Assembly: GCA_905236395.1 (NCBI GenBank)
Contig: CAJOPR010000075.1
Span: forward strand, 1-32,321
Direction: 5' to 3'
Length of the DNA stretch: 32,321 nucleotides
Source: an uncultured Bacilli bacterium
Lineage (GTDB): Bacteria; Bacillota_I; Bacilli_A; RFN20; CAG-826
Below the pieces are notes generated by a model, which saw nothing but the letters and a program-made list of their open reading frames with translations, made no database searches and was not told where the DNA came from. The position numbers were made by a program, and so were the translations under genes. Below are positions 14,436-22,787 of this stretch, piece by piece (position 1 is the first letter of the stretch; every line of letters begins with the position of its first letter).

Positions 14436-15365
14436 ATGGAATGGTGGCAGATATTACTAATAGTTGTCGGAGCAGTGGTGTTAGGCGGCATTATCGCCTA
14501 TATCTGTTTTGTGGTGTTTATATCCAGATATATGGCTATCACCATGTGTGAACCAAAACACTTCAAAACTAGAGAAGAAAAAGAAGTGGAACTTTCTCAC
14601 TGTGGACATCACGATGGCTTTAATGAATACACCAGAACACCAATACAATTCACAATGCCTGATGGCTATATTATCCATGGAGATTATTCTTTGAATAATC
14701 CTAAGAAGTTTGTTATTTTATGTCACGGACATAGAAGTAATAGATATGGCTCTCCTAAATATGCCTATGCGTTTTATCGCTTAGGATATTCCGTCCTTTT
14801 CTATGACCACAGATCTCATGGTGATAATGAAAGAGGAATTATCACCCTTTCTTACCAAGAACACTTAGATCTTATTGAGATTGCTAAACAAGTGAGAGAG
14901 AAATTTGGTGAAGATGTGGAATTAGGTTTATTTGGTTGTTCCATGGGTGGCGCAACCGCACTTATGTGCGTGAATAAGATTCCTAATCTTTCATTCATTG
15001 TCAGTGACTGTGCTTTCGCATCCTCTGAAGATTTAGTGAGATGCTTCGTGATGATGCATCACGCCAGTCCGTTATTGATACTGCCTTTAACCGGTCACTT
15101 TATTAAAAAGTATTATAACTTTAGTTATAAAGACTCATCTCCATACTTAGAATTAAGAAAGAACAAAGAGGTTCCAATCTTATTCATCCATGGAGACAAG
15201 GATCCACTGGTGTATCCATTCAATGTTCATAAGTTATATAATAACGATAATGGACCAAAAAGATTGGAAATCTTTGAAGGTGCTAATCACTGTGGCTCCA
15301 TCAGTTTAGATAAAGAAAGATATTACAGAGTAATAGAAGAATTCATTAAGGAAGAAGGAAAATAA
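14436..15365 (+). CDS. Membrane-anchored alpha/beta hydrolase
   Basis: A 309-residue protein. An N-terminal helix (about 6-32) anchors it, and the rest is an alpha/beta hydrolase fold with LCHGHRSNRYG (oxyanion strand), YDHRSHGDNER, the nucleophile elbow FGCSMGGA, IHGDKDPLV (catalytic Asp) and GANHCGS (catalytic His). The layout resembles the YqkD/FrsA-like serine hydrolases of Firmicutes. The substrate may be an ester, lipid or peptide; it cannot be told. The gene starts with no ribosome site close to a -10 box. It is followed after one base by a membrane-protein gene, so the two form an operon. Confidence 0.85.
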   Translation: MEWWQILLIVVGAVVLGGIIAYICFVVFISRYMAITMCEPKHFKTREEKEVELSHCGHHDGFNEYTRTPIQFTMPDGYIIHGDYSLNNPKKFVILCHGHRSNRYGSPKYAYAFYRLGYSVLFYDHRSHGDNERGIITLSYQEHLDLIEIAKQVREKFGEDVELGLFGCSMGGATALMCVNKIPNLSFIVSDCAFASSEDLVRCFVMMHHASPLLILPLTGHFIKKYYNFSYKDSSPYLELRKNKEVPILFIHGDKDPLVYPFNVHKLYNNDNGPKRLEIFEGANHCGSISLDKERYYRVIEEFIKEEGK

Positions 15366-15366
15366 T

Positions 15367-15948
15367 ATGGATATAGAACAAGAAGTTGAACGCGCAATTA
15401 AAAAGATGAAGATTATATTCCTCGTGGAATTTTTAATATTTGTAGTGGTGTTCATTGTATTAGGAATATTAGAAATATTACATATCATCGGTAATAAAGA
15501 AGTCATGCACACAGTCTTTAACTGGGTGACTATCTTCGGTGGAACCTGGATGCTCGTGGATTTCTTCTGGACTCTCTTTTCAAAGAAAAGAAGACTTAAA
15601 AATTCCGTTCTCGATAAAGCTTTAATCGTTCCTGCAGGTATTTACTTAATCACATTCGATATTATGTGCTTTTGCAAACTCAGTTTTATTGACACTGCCT
15701 TTAGGCAATTGATGATTGGTATTTTATTCTTCTACTTTGCAGCGGTTTATCTCTTCCAAGCCATCTATCACTGGTTTGTCCCTCTCCCAGCTTTAGCTAA
15801 TTCTAGAAAAGACTTTGAAGAACAAATCAGAGCGGAAATGGAAAAAGAACAAGCGGCACAGATTGAAGAGCCCAAACCCGCAAATGATCCAAACATCATT
15901 GATGCAGAAGTTGAACCTGTAAAAGAAGATAAAGAAAAAGAGGATTAA
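15367..15948 (+). CDS. Unrecognised four-helix membrane protein with charged tail
   Basis: A 193-residue protein not matched to a known family. Hydrophobic segments are near 14-38, 47-70, 84-105 and 109-135. The C-terminal 45 residues are charged (EEQIRAEMEKEQAAQIEEP and on to KEDKEKED) and likely cytosolic. It starts one base after the hydrolase and has an AAGGA ribosome site in that gene's tail, so it probably works with the hydrolase. Its stop lies in a perfect 20-base palindrome shared with the convergent yggS gene; the two coding regions overlap by 4 bases and both proteins end in KED. Confidence 0.7.
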   Translation: MDIEQEVERAIKKMKIIFLVEFLIFVVVFIVLGILEILHIIGNKEVMHTVFNWVTIFGGTWMLVDFFWTLFSKKRRLKNSVLDKALIVPAGIYLITFDIMCFCKLSFIDTAFRQLMIGILFFYFAAVYLFQAIYHWFVPLPALANSRKDFEEQIRAEMEKEQAAQIEEPKPANDPNIIDAEVEPVKEDKEKED

Positions 15949-15956
15949 TCCTCTTT
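15937..15956. terminator. Palindromic bidirectional terminator inside two coding ends
   Basis: AAAGAGGATTAATCCTCTTT is a perfect inverted repeat. It contains the stop codons of both convergent genes and encodes Lys-Glu-Asp-stop on each strand. The minus-strand side continues into TTTTTCTTTATC, a good T-run; the plus side continues TTTATATAAA, a weaker one. Confidence 0.65.
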
Positions 15957-16598
15957 ATATAAATCAAATAAGATACGACCAAGGCGCACATGAGTGGCGC
16001 CTTCTTTTATAGCCTCTTTATAATCCTCGCTCATACCCATGGATAGATATGGGAGCTTGATATCTAATTCCTTTTCGATCTCATCTCTGAGTAATCTCAG
16101 TTTTTCAAACTGATTATCTAAAGATTCATCATCGCTGGAGCGGATAGCCATCATCATTAAGCCCACAACTTGGATATTGGGATATTGTTTTAACTCTTGA
16201 ATAAAGCTTTTTGCCTCAAAATAGGGCACTCCGTTTTTGTTTTCCTCTAAATTGATTGAGACTTCAACGAAGCATTTAAGAGGGCTTAAACGGTGCGAAT
16301 TGATGTATTTTGCTAATTCTAGAGAGTCAAGTGATTCCAGATAATCGATTTTATCAATAACTTTGTTAGCTTTATTTCTCTGCAAGTGTCCGATAAAGTG
16401 CCAGATAACGCCTTTATCTTTTAACTCTTCATATTTATGAAGAAAAGAATCGACACGGTTTTCACCGATATTGTTGATTCCATTTTCTAGTAGCGTCTCC
16501 ACATCATGCGCGCCTACGTATTTAGAAGCAGCAACAATTGTGACATCACTTGGAATAGACTTGATAAATTCTTTGATATCTGACCTGACCATATGCAT
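15945..16598 (-). CDS. yggS: YggS/PLPBP pyridoxal-phosphate homeostasis protein
   Basis: A 217-residue family member of usual length. The PLP lysine is K26 in VAASKYV. Others are IGENRVDSF, WHFIGHLQRNKAN, SLDSLELA and the phosphate-binding LSMGMSEDYKEAIKEGATHVRLGRILF. It binds PLP, buffers the free cofactor and affects amino acid metabolism. The start is uncertain: ATG at 16598 and ATG at 16592 are both possible and neither has a Shine-Dalgarno site. It is not linked to the usual ylm/sepF cluster here. Its 3' end overlaps the convergent membrane protein by 4 bases. Confidence 0.92.
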   Translation of the reverse strand: MHMVRSDIKEFIKSIPSDVTIVAASKYVGAHDVETLLENGINNIGENRVDSFLHKYEELKDKGVIWHFIGHLQRNKANKVIDKIDYLESLDSLELAKYINSHRLSPLKCFVEVSINLEENKNGVPYFEAKSFIQELKQYPNIQVVGLMMMAIRSSDDESLDNQFEKLRLLRDEIEKELDIKLPYLSMGMSEDYKEAIKEGATHVRLGRILFDLYKED

Positions 16599-16626
16599 AA
16601 TAATAGCATTCTTTTTATAAAAAGGT

Positions 16627-16632
16627 TATAGT
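16627..16632 (+). promoter_or_regulatory. -10 box close to the tsaC start
   Basis: TATAGT ends 9 bases before the ATG at 16642; no ribosome site between. The -35 is unclear. Confidence 0.4.
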
Positions 16633-16641
16633 TATCTCAGT

Positions 16642-17244
16642 ATGAAACTCGCTGAAGAAATCAGACTCGCTAAAGAAGCATTATTAAAGCATCAAGTAGT
16701 AGCTTTTCCTACGGAAACAGTTATGGGTTTAGGTGTTCTTTTTGATGATAGAGAAGCTTATGACTTACTAAATAAAATTAAGAGAAGACCAGAAGATAAA
16801 CCTTACACAATGATGGTTAAGGATGTTTCCGAGATTGGAAAATACGCAGTTATTAATGAAGTCACTCAGAGAGTGATTGATGCATTTATGCCTGGTTCAA
16901 TAACTGTTTTAGTTCCTGCTAAAGATTGTGTTCCTGCATACGTTACGCATAATACAGGCGTATTAGGTATTCGCATTCCTACGAACAAAGAGGCTGCTGA
17001 ATTGCTTGTAGCAATTGATAAACCATTGTTAGTACCATCCGCAAATAGAAGTGGAGAGAAGCCAGCGCTAAATAGTGATGAAGTAAAAGCTATTTTTGGA
17101 TCTGAAATCGCTCAAATTGTGTCTGGAAAAGCCCTTGGAGAAGTGCCTTCAACCATAGTGGATCTCACTAAAAATGAGGTGAAAGTAGTGCGCCCTGGTC
17201 CAGTCAAAGAAGAAGACATTCTAAAAGTTGTTAAAGAATGTTAA
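16642..17244 (+). CDS. tsaC: L-threonylcarbamoyladenylate synthase
   Basis: A 200-residue YrdC-domain protein. It starts with FPTETVMGLG, then IKRRPEDKPYTMMV (ATP and threonine site), MPGSITVLVPA, GVLGIRIPT, PSANRSGEKPA and PSTIVDL, ending VVRPGPV. It makes threonylcarbamoyl-AMP from threonine, bicarbonate and ATP, the first step to t6A37 in tRNAs that read ANN codons. The length fits TsaC without the C-terminal Sua5 domain. It is transcribed away from yggS; both starts lie in a 43-base divergent region. The tRNA-Arg(UCU) at 11-87, which reads AGA, has the A37 that this pathway modifies in such tRNAs. Confidence 0.93.
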   Translation: MKLAEEIRLAKEALLKHQVVAFPTETVMGLGVLFDDREAYDLLNKIKRRPEDKPYTMMVKDVSEIGKYAVINEVTQRVIDAFMPGSITVLVPAKDCVPAYVTHNTGVLGIRIPTNKEAAELLVAIDKPLLVPSANRSGEKPALNSDEVKAIFGSEIAQIVSGKALGEVPSTIVDLTKNEVKVVRPGPVKEEDILKVVKEC

Positions 17245-17315
17245 CCTACACATATTTAACTATGTTAATAAATACTAAAAATATACTAATAAATAACTAG
17301 CAAAGGAGAGTAAAA

Positions 17316-18224
17316 ATGGACAGTTTAAAGTCATTAATGGACAGAAAAGACTACGATCTTGTCATCAAATTGACTGAGGGTAGCCAAGACATGAATTATC
17401 TTTTTTACCGTATCAGCGCTTTTTTGGCGTCTGGACGTGGCGAGGAAGCTTTAAAAACCATTAAAGATAACCGTCGTATTCTTGAAGGTGACCTTGGCTT
17501 GCTTATGAAAATCCATATTGAGATCCTTTGTTTACTCAATAACTTTGATGAAGCTTATAAAGAACTCAAGTATTATGAAAATCTTCCATATGTCTCTCAA
17601 CAAGTTGAGGAGGTTTTAAGAGACCTTCCAAAACTCATTCGTGAAGAAGAAAAGAAATCCGTTTCCTCTCACGAACTCAACAATGACGCATTGCATGAAA
17701 GACTACAATCTGACGATCAAAACTTAGTTTTGCCTGCTTTAGATATGGTCAGAGATAGAGATGTGAACATGTTCTTAGCGGATATCCAAAGAATTATGGT
17801 TAAATTTCCTAAGCAAAGCATTCGCTCGTTTGCGTTGCTCCTGCTCGTACAAAAGCACATAGACAAAGAGATGGACTTTAATCATATTGGCAAACCCATA
17901 AAGATTAACCCAAGCAAACTCGAACCTCCGTTTATTGGAAGCGAATTCAATGATTTTGTTAGAGAACTTCAAAACGAATTAAGAAATCCAGCGGTCAGTC
18001 AAGACGCTATACAGATTCTAAGCAGCTATATAATCTACACATATCCAGAAAAGCTTGAGATTAACTATGCTGTACTAATTGAAGCCTTACGAGAAATCTC
18101 TGAAGAGTATCTTCAAATCACTAATGACAAATCACTTTCTGAACGTTGTCTAGAAAAAGGCGTTTCCGAGGAAGATGTCAAAGAATTAATTCAAAGAATT
18201 AAAGAATCGTTGAACGATTTCTAG
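17316..18224 (+). CDS. Helical-repeat protein, DUF3196-like
   Basis: A 302-residue mainly helical soluble protein with TPR-like regularity in its first 120 residues (FYRISAFLASGRGEEALKT, then LKIHIEILCLLNNFDEAYKEL-type pairs). A later HEAT-like region runs from about 130 to 230, and the final helix is acidic. It resembles the DUF3196 family of Mollicutes and relatives, a recollection and not a search. There are no catalytic motifs, cysteines are few, and there is no signal peptide. Ribosome site AAAGGAG. The 70-base AT-rich gap before it contains TATACT (17282-17287), a possible -10. Likely a protein-protein adaptor; the partner is unknown. Confidence 0.7.
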   Translation: MDSLKSLMDRKDYDLVIKLTEGSQDMNYLFYRISAFLASGRGEEALKTIKDNRRILEGDLGLLMKIHIEILCLLNNFDEAYKELKYYENLPYVSQQVEEVLRDLPKLIREEEKKSVSSHELNNDALHERLQSDDQNLVLPALDMVRDRDVNMFLADIQRIMVKFPKQSIRSFALLLLVQKHIDKEMDFNHIGKPIKINPSKLEPPFIGSEFNDFVRELQNELRNPAVSQDAIQILSSYIIYTYPEKLEINYAVLIEALREISEEYLQITNDKSLSERCLEKGVSEEDVKELIQRIKESLNDF

Positions 18225-18250
18225 AGTTAATTATAAATTAAAGAAAATAG

Positions 18251-18269
18251 CGCTCAAATGAGCGTTTTT
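18251..18269 (+). terminator. Terminator upstream of tig
   Basis: CGCTC-AAAT-GAGCG (18251-18264) followed by TTTTTCTT. It ends the helical-repeat gene. Confidence 0.88.
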
Positions 18270-18270
18270 C

Positions 18271-18299
18271 TTGTTAGAAAAAATAAAGTCATATATAAT
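18271..18299 (+). promoter_or_regulatory. tig promoter
   Basis: TTGTTA (18271-18276), a 17-base spacer and TATAAT (18294-18299), directly after the preceding terminator; leader about 27 bases with GGAGG. Confidence 0.75.
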
Positions 18300-18332
18300 C
18301 TATCTCGCATATTATTTTGGAGGCATATAAAT

Positions 18333-19607
18333 ATGGAAAGAAAAGTTAACAAATTAGAACACGGCCATGTTGAAGTTCTTGTCACTGTTGATGAGAAGAC
18401 ATGGAAAGATGCTCAAGACAAAGCCTTTAACAAATTAGCGGAGAATGTCACAATTGATGGTTTCCGTAAAGGAAAGGCTCCAAAAAATCTCATTAGATCC
18501 AAAATCGATCCAATGAAAGTCTTGGATGAAGCTATTAATGCTTTATTACCAAAGATGTATCAAGAAATTTTAGAAAAAGATGGCGTCAGACCATACGCCC
18601 GTCCAAGAGTGGATGTTACTAAAGTAAGCGATACAGAATTAGAAGTGAAATTCCTTCTCGCTGTCGCTCCTGAAGTGAAACTCGGAAAATACAAAGGCTT
18701 AGAAATTGGTAAGAAAGCCGTTAAGGTCACAAAGAAAGATGTCGAAGAAGCTTTAGAAAAGGCTTTAAAAGATAACGCTAGCTTAGTCCTTAAGGAAGGC
18801 GAAGCTGCATTAGGTGACACAGTCGTTATGGACTTTGTCGGTAAAATCGGCGGTGAAGAATTCGAAGGCGGTTCCGCTCAAAACCACGAATTAGAATTAG
18901 GTTCTCACCAATTCATCCCTGGCTTTGAAGAACAATTAGTCGGCCATAAGGCTGGTGAAAAAGTTGACGTCAATGTCAAATTCCCAGAAAACTACACCGA
19001 AGAATTAAAAGGCAAAGATGCGACATTTGAATGCACCATTCACGAAGTGAAAGAAAAGAAACTTCCTGAATTAAACGATGAATTCGTCAAAGAATTAAAG
19101 ATCGAAGGCATTAGCGATGTTGAAGCATTCAGAGTCCGCAAAGAAGAAGACTTAAAGAGAGCGAAAGAAAACGAAGCTCGCAGAGAATACATGAGCAAGT
19201 TAATCGAAGCCATCGTAAAAGATAGCAAGATTGATCTCGCTGAAGAAATCGTCGAGAGCCAAGTTGAATCCAGAAGAGAAGATATGGTCAAACGTATCGA
19301 ACAATCTGGATTAAAACTCGAACAATATTTACAAATCTTAGGCCAAACCGAAGAACAATTCATTGCTCAACTTCGTGAACAAGCCTTAAAAGAAACCAGC
19401 GAATTCGTGGTTTTAGAAGAAATCGGCAGAGCCGAAAAGATTGAAATCACCGACGCAGATTTAGAATTCGAATATGCGAAACTCGCTGATCAATACAAGA
19501 TGAAAATCGAAGACGTCAAGAAAGCATTAGCCCAAAACCTTGGCGAATTCAAAAATAACTTAAAGATGCAACGCATCGATGACTTATTATACAACTCAAA
19601 CAACTAA
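18333..19607 (+). CDS. tig: Trigger factor (peptidyl-prolyl isomerase chaperone)
   Basis: A 424-residue protein of usual length. The N-terminal ribosome-binding region has the signature FRKGKAPKNLI (G-F-R-x-G-x-x-P). The FKBP domain holds GDTVVMDFVGKI and HQFIPGFEEQLVGHKAGEKVDV. The rest is the helical arms that cradle nascent chains. The open frame extends 25 codons upstream, but this start (18333) has GGAGG at 18319-18323, and the tig promoter lies inside the extension. It is followed by lon after 31 bases, with a small AACTTAT/ATAAGTT hairpin and its own AGGAGG; tig-lon is a usual order with clpX absent here. Confidence 0.96.
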   Translation: MERKVNKLEHGHVEVLVTVDEKTWKDAQDKAFNKLAENVTIDGFRKGKAPKNLIRSKIDPMKVLDEAINALLPKMYQEILEKDGVRPYARPRVDVTKVSDTELEVKFLLAVAPEVKLGKYKGLEIGKKAVKVTKKDVEEALEKALKDNASLVLKEGEAALGDTVVMDFVGKIGGEEFEGGSAQNHELELGSHQFIPGFEEQLVGHKAGEKVDVNVKFPENYTEELKGKDATFECTIHEVKEKKLPELNDEFVKELKIEGISDVEAFRVRKEEDLKRAKENEARREYMSKLIEAIVKDSKIDLAEEIVESQVESRREDMVKRIEQSGLKLEQYLQILGQTEEQFIAQLREQALKETSEFVVLEEIGRAEKIEITDADLEFEYAKLADQYKMKIEDVKKALAQNLGEFKNNLKMQRIDDLLYNSNN

Positions 19608-19638
19608 CTTATAAATAAGTTAAGAAGGAGGAAAACTT

Positions 19639-21966
19639 ATGGCAAATCAACCACGAGCTTTAACACTTCCACTCCTTATAACTCGTTCATTAGTAATCTA
19701 TCCTGGCAATCAACAATTAATTGAAGCAGGTAGAAGTTTCTCAATATCCGCGGTCAACGCGTCTAAAAATGAGTGCGATTCACTTATTTTAGTGACCACC
19801 CAAAAGAAATTTGATACTGAGAATCCGACTTATGAGGATGTTTATCAAACAGGCGTTCTATGCCACATCATTTCTATCTCTGAAAGAGACAATCGCCTCA
19901 GAGTGAGAATTGAAGTCATGGAAAGAGTCCAATTAAGCGATGTGAAATTCGAAGAGAACGCGGGATATTATTCCGCGATTGGCTCCGTCAATCCAATCGC
20001 TTCCATTTCTCCTGTGGAGAATGAAGCTATTTTAAAGGCGGTCAGCAAAGCACTCGAAGGTGTTCCAAGCGTCTTTTCACAGATGCCTAAGAACATTATT
20101 AACGTCGTTACTAAATCTCCATCCGCAGTCACAGTCTGTTTCGCTTTAGCGGGTTACTTAGAAGCCCCGCTTGAAACAAAACAAAAAATCTTAGAGAGTG
20201 AATCCGCGAATTCTTTGATGGAACAAGTTTTAATATTATTAAATGGTGAAAATCAGAGAAACCAAATCGAACATGATATTTCCGAAACTGTTCGTGAATC
20301 AGCGGAGAAATCTCAAAGAGAATATTTCCTTAGAGAAAAGCTTAAAGCTATTAAGCACGAACTCGGTGAAGATGGCTCTTCTGGAAACGACCCCGATAGC
20401 ATTTTAGAAAAGCTTGAGAAAAACCCTTATCCTGAGAACGTAAAAGCAAAGGTCAAGGCAGAACTCAAGAAATTTGAAATGATGCCTCAGGGCTCCTTAG
20501 AAGCCGCATTAATCCAAAGTTATTTGGATGTCTTACTCTCCGTCCCATGGTGGCAGAAGACAGAAGACAATGAATCTTTAGAAAATGTCGAAAAGATTTT
20601 AGATGAAGATCACTATGGATTAGAAAATCCAAAGAAGAGAATTGTCGAATATTTAGCGGTTAAGAAATTAACTGGCAATTTAAAATCTCCGATTTTATGT
20701 TTCTATGGTCCTCCAGGAACTGGTAAAACTTCGTTAGGTAAATCCATCGCAAGAGCGTTAGGAAGAAAATTCTTCAAAGCCTCTTTAGGTGGTATTTCCG
20801 ATGAAGCTGAAATCAGAGGACATAGAAGAACCTATGTCGGCTCCTTACCTGGAAGAATTATTCAAGGTATGAGAAAAGCGGGTGTTAATAACCCAGTTTT
20901 CCTTTTAGACGAAGTCGACAAATTAGCGAGTTCCTATAAGGGCGATCCCGCTTCTGCATTATTAGAAGTCTTGGATCCAGAACAAAATTATCAATTTAAT
21001 GATAATTACTTAGAAGAACCATACGATTTAAGCGATGTTTTATTCATCTGCACAGCGAACTATTTAGAGAACATCCCTGGTCCACTTAGAGATAGATTGG
21101 AATTAATCCAACTCTCCTCTTATACCGAACTAGAGAAAGTGCAAATCGCCAAAGGCCATTTAGTGAAGAAACAATTAGAACTCAATGGTTTACAAAGTAA
21201 ACAAGCCTCATTTACTGAAAATGCGATTAAATTCATTATCCGTTCCTATACCAGAGAATCTGGTGTTCGTGATTTAGAAAGAAAGATTGCTTCTTGCTTA
21301 AGAAAGGTTGCGGTCGCAATCGTTAAAGATCCAAGCATTAAGACCATCAAGATTGATGAAAAGAAAGTCAGAGAATATCTTGGTGTCCCAATCTTTGAAG
21401 ATAGCAAGAAAGAACAAAAACCACAGATTGGTGTTGTCACCGGTCTTGCCTATACCGAATTTGGTGGGGATATCCTCCCAATTGAAGTAAATTACTTCAA
21501 AGGTAAAGGTGCACTCGTGCTCACAGGCCACTTGGGTGATGTTATGAAAGAATCCGCAGCTATTGCTTTAGACTATGTCAAAGCTAACGCTGAGAAGTTC
21601 GAAATTGACGCGAGCTTATTCGCGGACAACGACATCCATATCCACGTGCCAGAAGGCGCAGTCCCGAAAGACGGACCAAGCGCTGGTGTGGCCATCACAA
21701 CCGCGATTGTCTCATGCCTGAGCAAGAAACCAGTTAATCCCGATGTGGCGATGACTGGTGAAGTTACATTAAGAGGTAACGCTTTACCTATCGGTGGTCT
21801 CAGAGAGAAATCTCTTGCCGCTTTAAGAAGTGGTATCAAGACCATTATCGTTCCGGAAGAGAACAAGAAAGACGTTGATGAACTTCCAAAGGAAGTTAAA
21901 GAAACACTTAACATCGTCTTTATGAAATCTGCGGACGATGCAATTAAATTAGCATTGGTGAAATAA
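19639..21966 (+). CDS. lon: ATP-dependent Lon protease
   Basis: A 775-residue LonA protease. The N-terminal substrate-recognition domain (about 1-200) is followed by a coiled coil, the AAA+ module with Walker A GPPGTGKT (357-364) and Walker B VFLLDEVDK, and the serine protease domain with catalytic Ser681 (in PKDGPSAG) and Lys724 (in GGLREKSL). It degrades unfolded and regulatory proteins in the cytosol. Ribosome site AAGGAGG. The start could be ATG 19639 only; upstream lies tig. Its stop overlaps the start of engB by one base (TAATG). Confidence 0.97.
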   Translation: MANQPRALTLPLLITRSLVIYPGNQQLIEAGRSFSISAVNASKNECDSLILVTTQKKFDTENPTYEDVYQTGVLCHIISISERDNRLRVRIEVMERVQLSDVKFEENAGYYSAIGSVNPIASISPVENEAILKAVSKALEGVPSVFSQMPKNIINVVTKSPSAVTVCFALAGYLEAPLETKQKILESESANSLMEQVLILLNGENQRNQIEHDISETVRESAEKSQREYFLREKLKAIKHELGEDGSSGNDPDSILEKLEKNPYPENVKAKVKAELKKFEMMPQGSLEAALIQSYLDVLLSVPWWQKTEDNESLENVEKILDEDHYGLENPKKRIVEYLAVKKLTGNLKSPILCFYGPPGTGKTSLGKSIARALGRKFFKASLGGISDEAEIRGHRRTYVGSLPGRIIQGMRKAGVNNPVFLLDEVDKLASSYKGDPASALLEVLDPEQNYQFNDNYLEEPYDLSDVLFICTANYLENIPGPLRDRLELIQLSSYTELEKVQIAKGHLVKKQLELNGLQSKQASFTENAIKFIIRSYTRESGVRDLERKIASCLRKVAVAIVKDPSIKTIKIDEKKVREYLGVPIFEDSKKEQKPQIGVVTGLAYTEFGGDILPIEVNYFKGKGALVLTGHLGDVMKESAAIALDYVKANAEKFEIDASLFADNDIHIHVPEGAVPKDGPSAGVAITTAIVSCLSKKPVNPDVAMTGEVTLRGNALPIGGLREKSLAALRSGIKTIIVPEENKKDVDELPKEVKETLNIVFMKSADDAIKLALVK

Positions 21967-22541
21967 TGATCAATTTCAAAAATTCCACATTTGTCAAATC
22001 GACACCCACAATTAAAGAAAGACCTTCGGATTTATTTTCGGAGGTTTTAATCGTGGGTAAGAGTAATGTTGGTAAGAGCTCATTGATTAATTCACTCTGT
22101 GTGAAGAAAGCTTTGGCTTTTACTTCTAGTAAGCCTGGTCATACCAGATTACTTAACTATTACAACATCGATAACAAATTCTATTTAGTGGACGCTCCAG
22201 GATATGGCTACGCCAAAGGAGGAGTGGACCTCGATAGATTATTTGGGACAATGATGGATGAATATTTCACCGATAACAATCATTTAAAACTAGTGTTATT
22301 ACTCATCGATTCTCGTAGAGAATTTGGTGAGAATGACATAGAGATATTGGAATATCTTAAGGCCAGTCAGATTCCTTATTTTGTGGTCATCACAAAGATT
22401 GATAAGGTTAATCAAAAAGGAAAATCGGAACTGGAAAAGAGATTGAAGAAATTAGAGGTTATAGAGAATGTCTACTATACCTCCAGTTTATCCGATAAAA
22501 GTCTCGACAAATTAAAATCAGGAATTGAACAATATATTTGA
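21966..22541 (+). CDS. engB: Ribosome-biogenesis GTPase EngB/YsxC
   Basis: A 191-residue GTPase. G1 is GKSNVGKSSLINSL (near 31), G2 is in PGHTRLLNYY, G3 is LVDAPGYGYA, and G4 is TKIDKV. It acts in late assembly of the 50S subunit. The start codon overlaps the lon stop (TAATG), so translation is coupled. lon-engB is a common order in Firmicutes. It ends TGA, which shows TGA is a stop in this genome. The valS leader promoter begins right at its stop codon. Confidence 0.95.
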   Translation: MINFKNSTFVKSTPTIKERPSDLFSEVLIVGKSNVGKSSLINSLCVKKALAFTSSKPGHTRLLNYYNIDNKFYLVDAPGYGYAKGGVDLDRLFGTMMDEYFTDNNHLKLVLLLIDSRREFGENDIEILEYLKASQIPYFVVITKIDKVNQKGKSELEKRLKKLEVIENVYYTSSLSDKSLDKLKSGIEQYI

Positions 22542-22562
22542 TGACTTTTATAAAATAACCGG

Positions 22563-22568
22563 TATAAT
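22563..22568 (+). promoter_or_regulatory. valS promoter -10
   Basis: TATAAT at 22563-22568; a TTGATG at 22538-22543 lies 19 bases upstream, a little far. The T-box leader starts near 22575. Confidence 0.55.
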
Positions 22569-22574
22569 AGTTTT

Positions 22575-22773
22575 AGCCGTTGAAAAAGAGGAGTAACTAA
22601 TACTTCTATTATAGAGAGTCGAGGATGGTGGAAGCTCGACATAGGGGATTAGCGAAGGTCGCTTTGGAGGATAGTTGCCTAGCGAAAATAGGTTAATGAA
22701 GTGCGCTAGAAATAGCGAACTAAGGTGGTACCGCGCTTAAAGAGCGTCCTTAGACAGGGACGCTTTTATTTTT
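22575..22773 (+). promoter_or_regulatory. T-box leader riboswitch (tRNA-Val sensing)
   Basis: Shows the T-box sequence AAGGTGGTACCGCG (22722-22735) and, in stem I, the GAGAGTC and GATGGTGG distal-loop elements. The probable specifier GTC (22658-22660, valine) precedes GCTTTGG. The terminator stem is AGCGTCC (22743-22749) with GGACGCT (22758-22764), then TTTATTTTT. Uncharged tRNA-Val would pair with the specifier and T-box and prevent termination. Followed by AGGAGG and the valS ATG. Confidence 0.92.
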
Positions 22774-22787
22774 AGGAGGATTTACCT

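Noticed and set aside
18258-18332. 25-codon upstream extension of trigger factor
   Set aside because: It spans the previous terminator stem and the tig promoter; the start at 18333 has GGAGG and fits the family.
19606-19621. AACTTAT/ATAAGTT inverted repeat between tig and lon
   Set aside because: All A/T-rich, weak stem, no T-run, and not a CIRCE or known operator; recorded only as a small hairpin.
22655-22660. GGT (glycine) as T-box specifier
   Set aside because: A one-base different register in the specifier loop gives GTC, valine, which matches the valS gene downstream; fold not computed.
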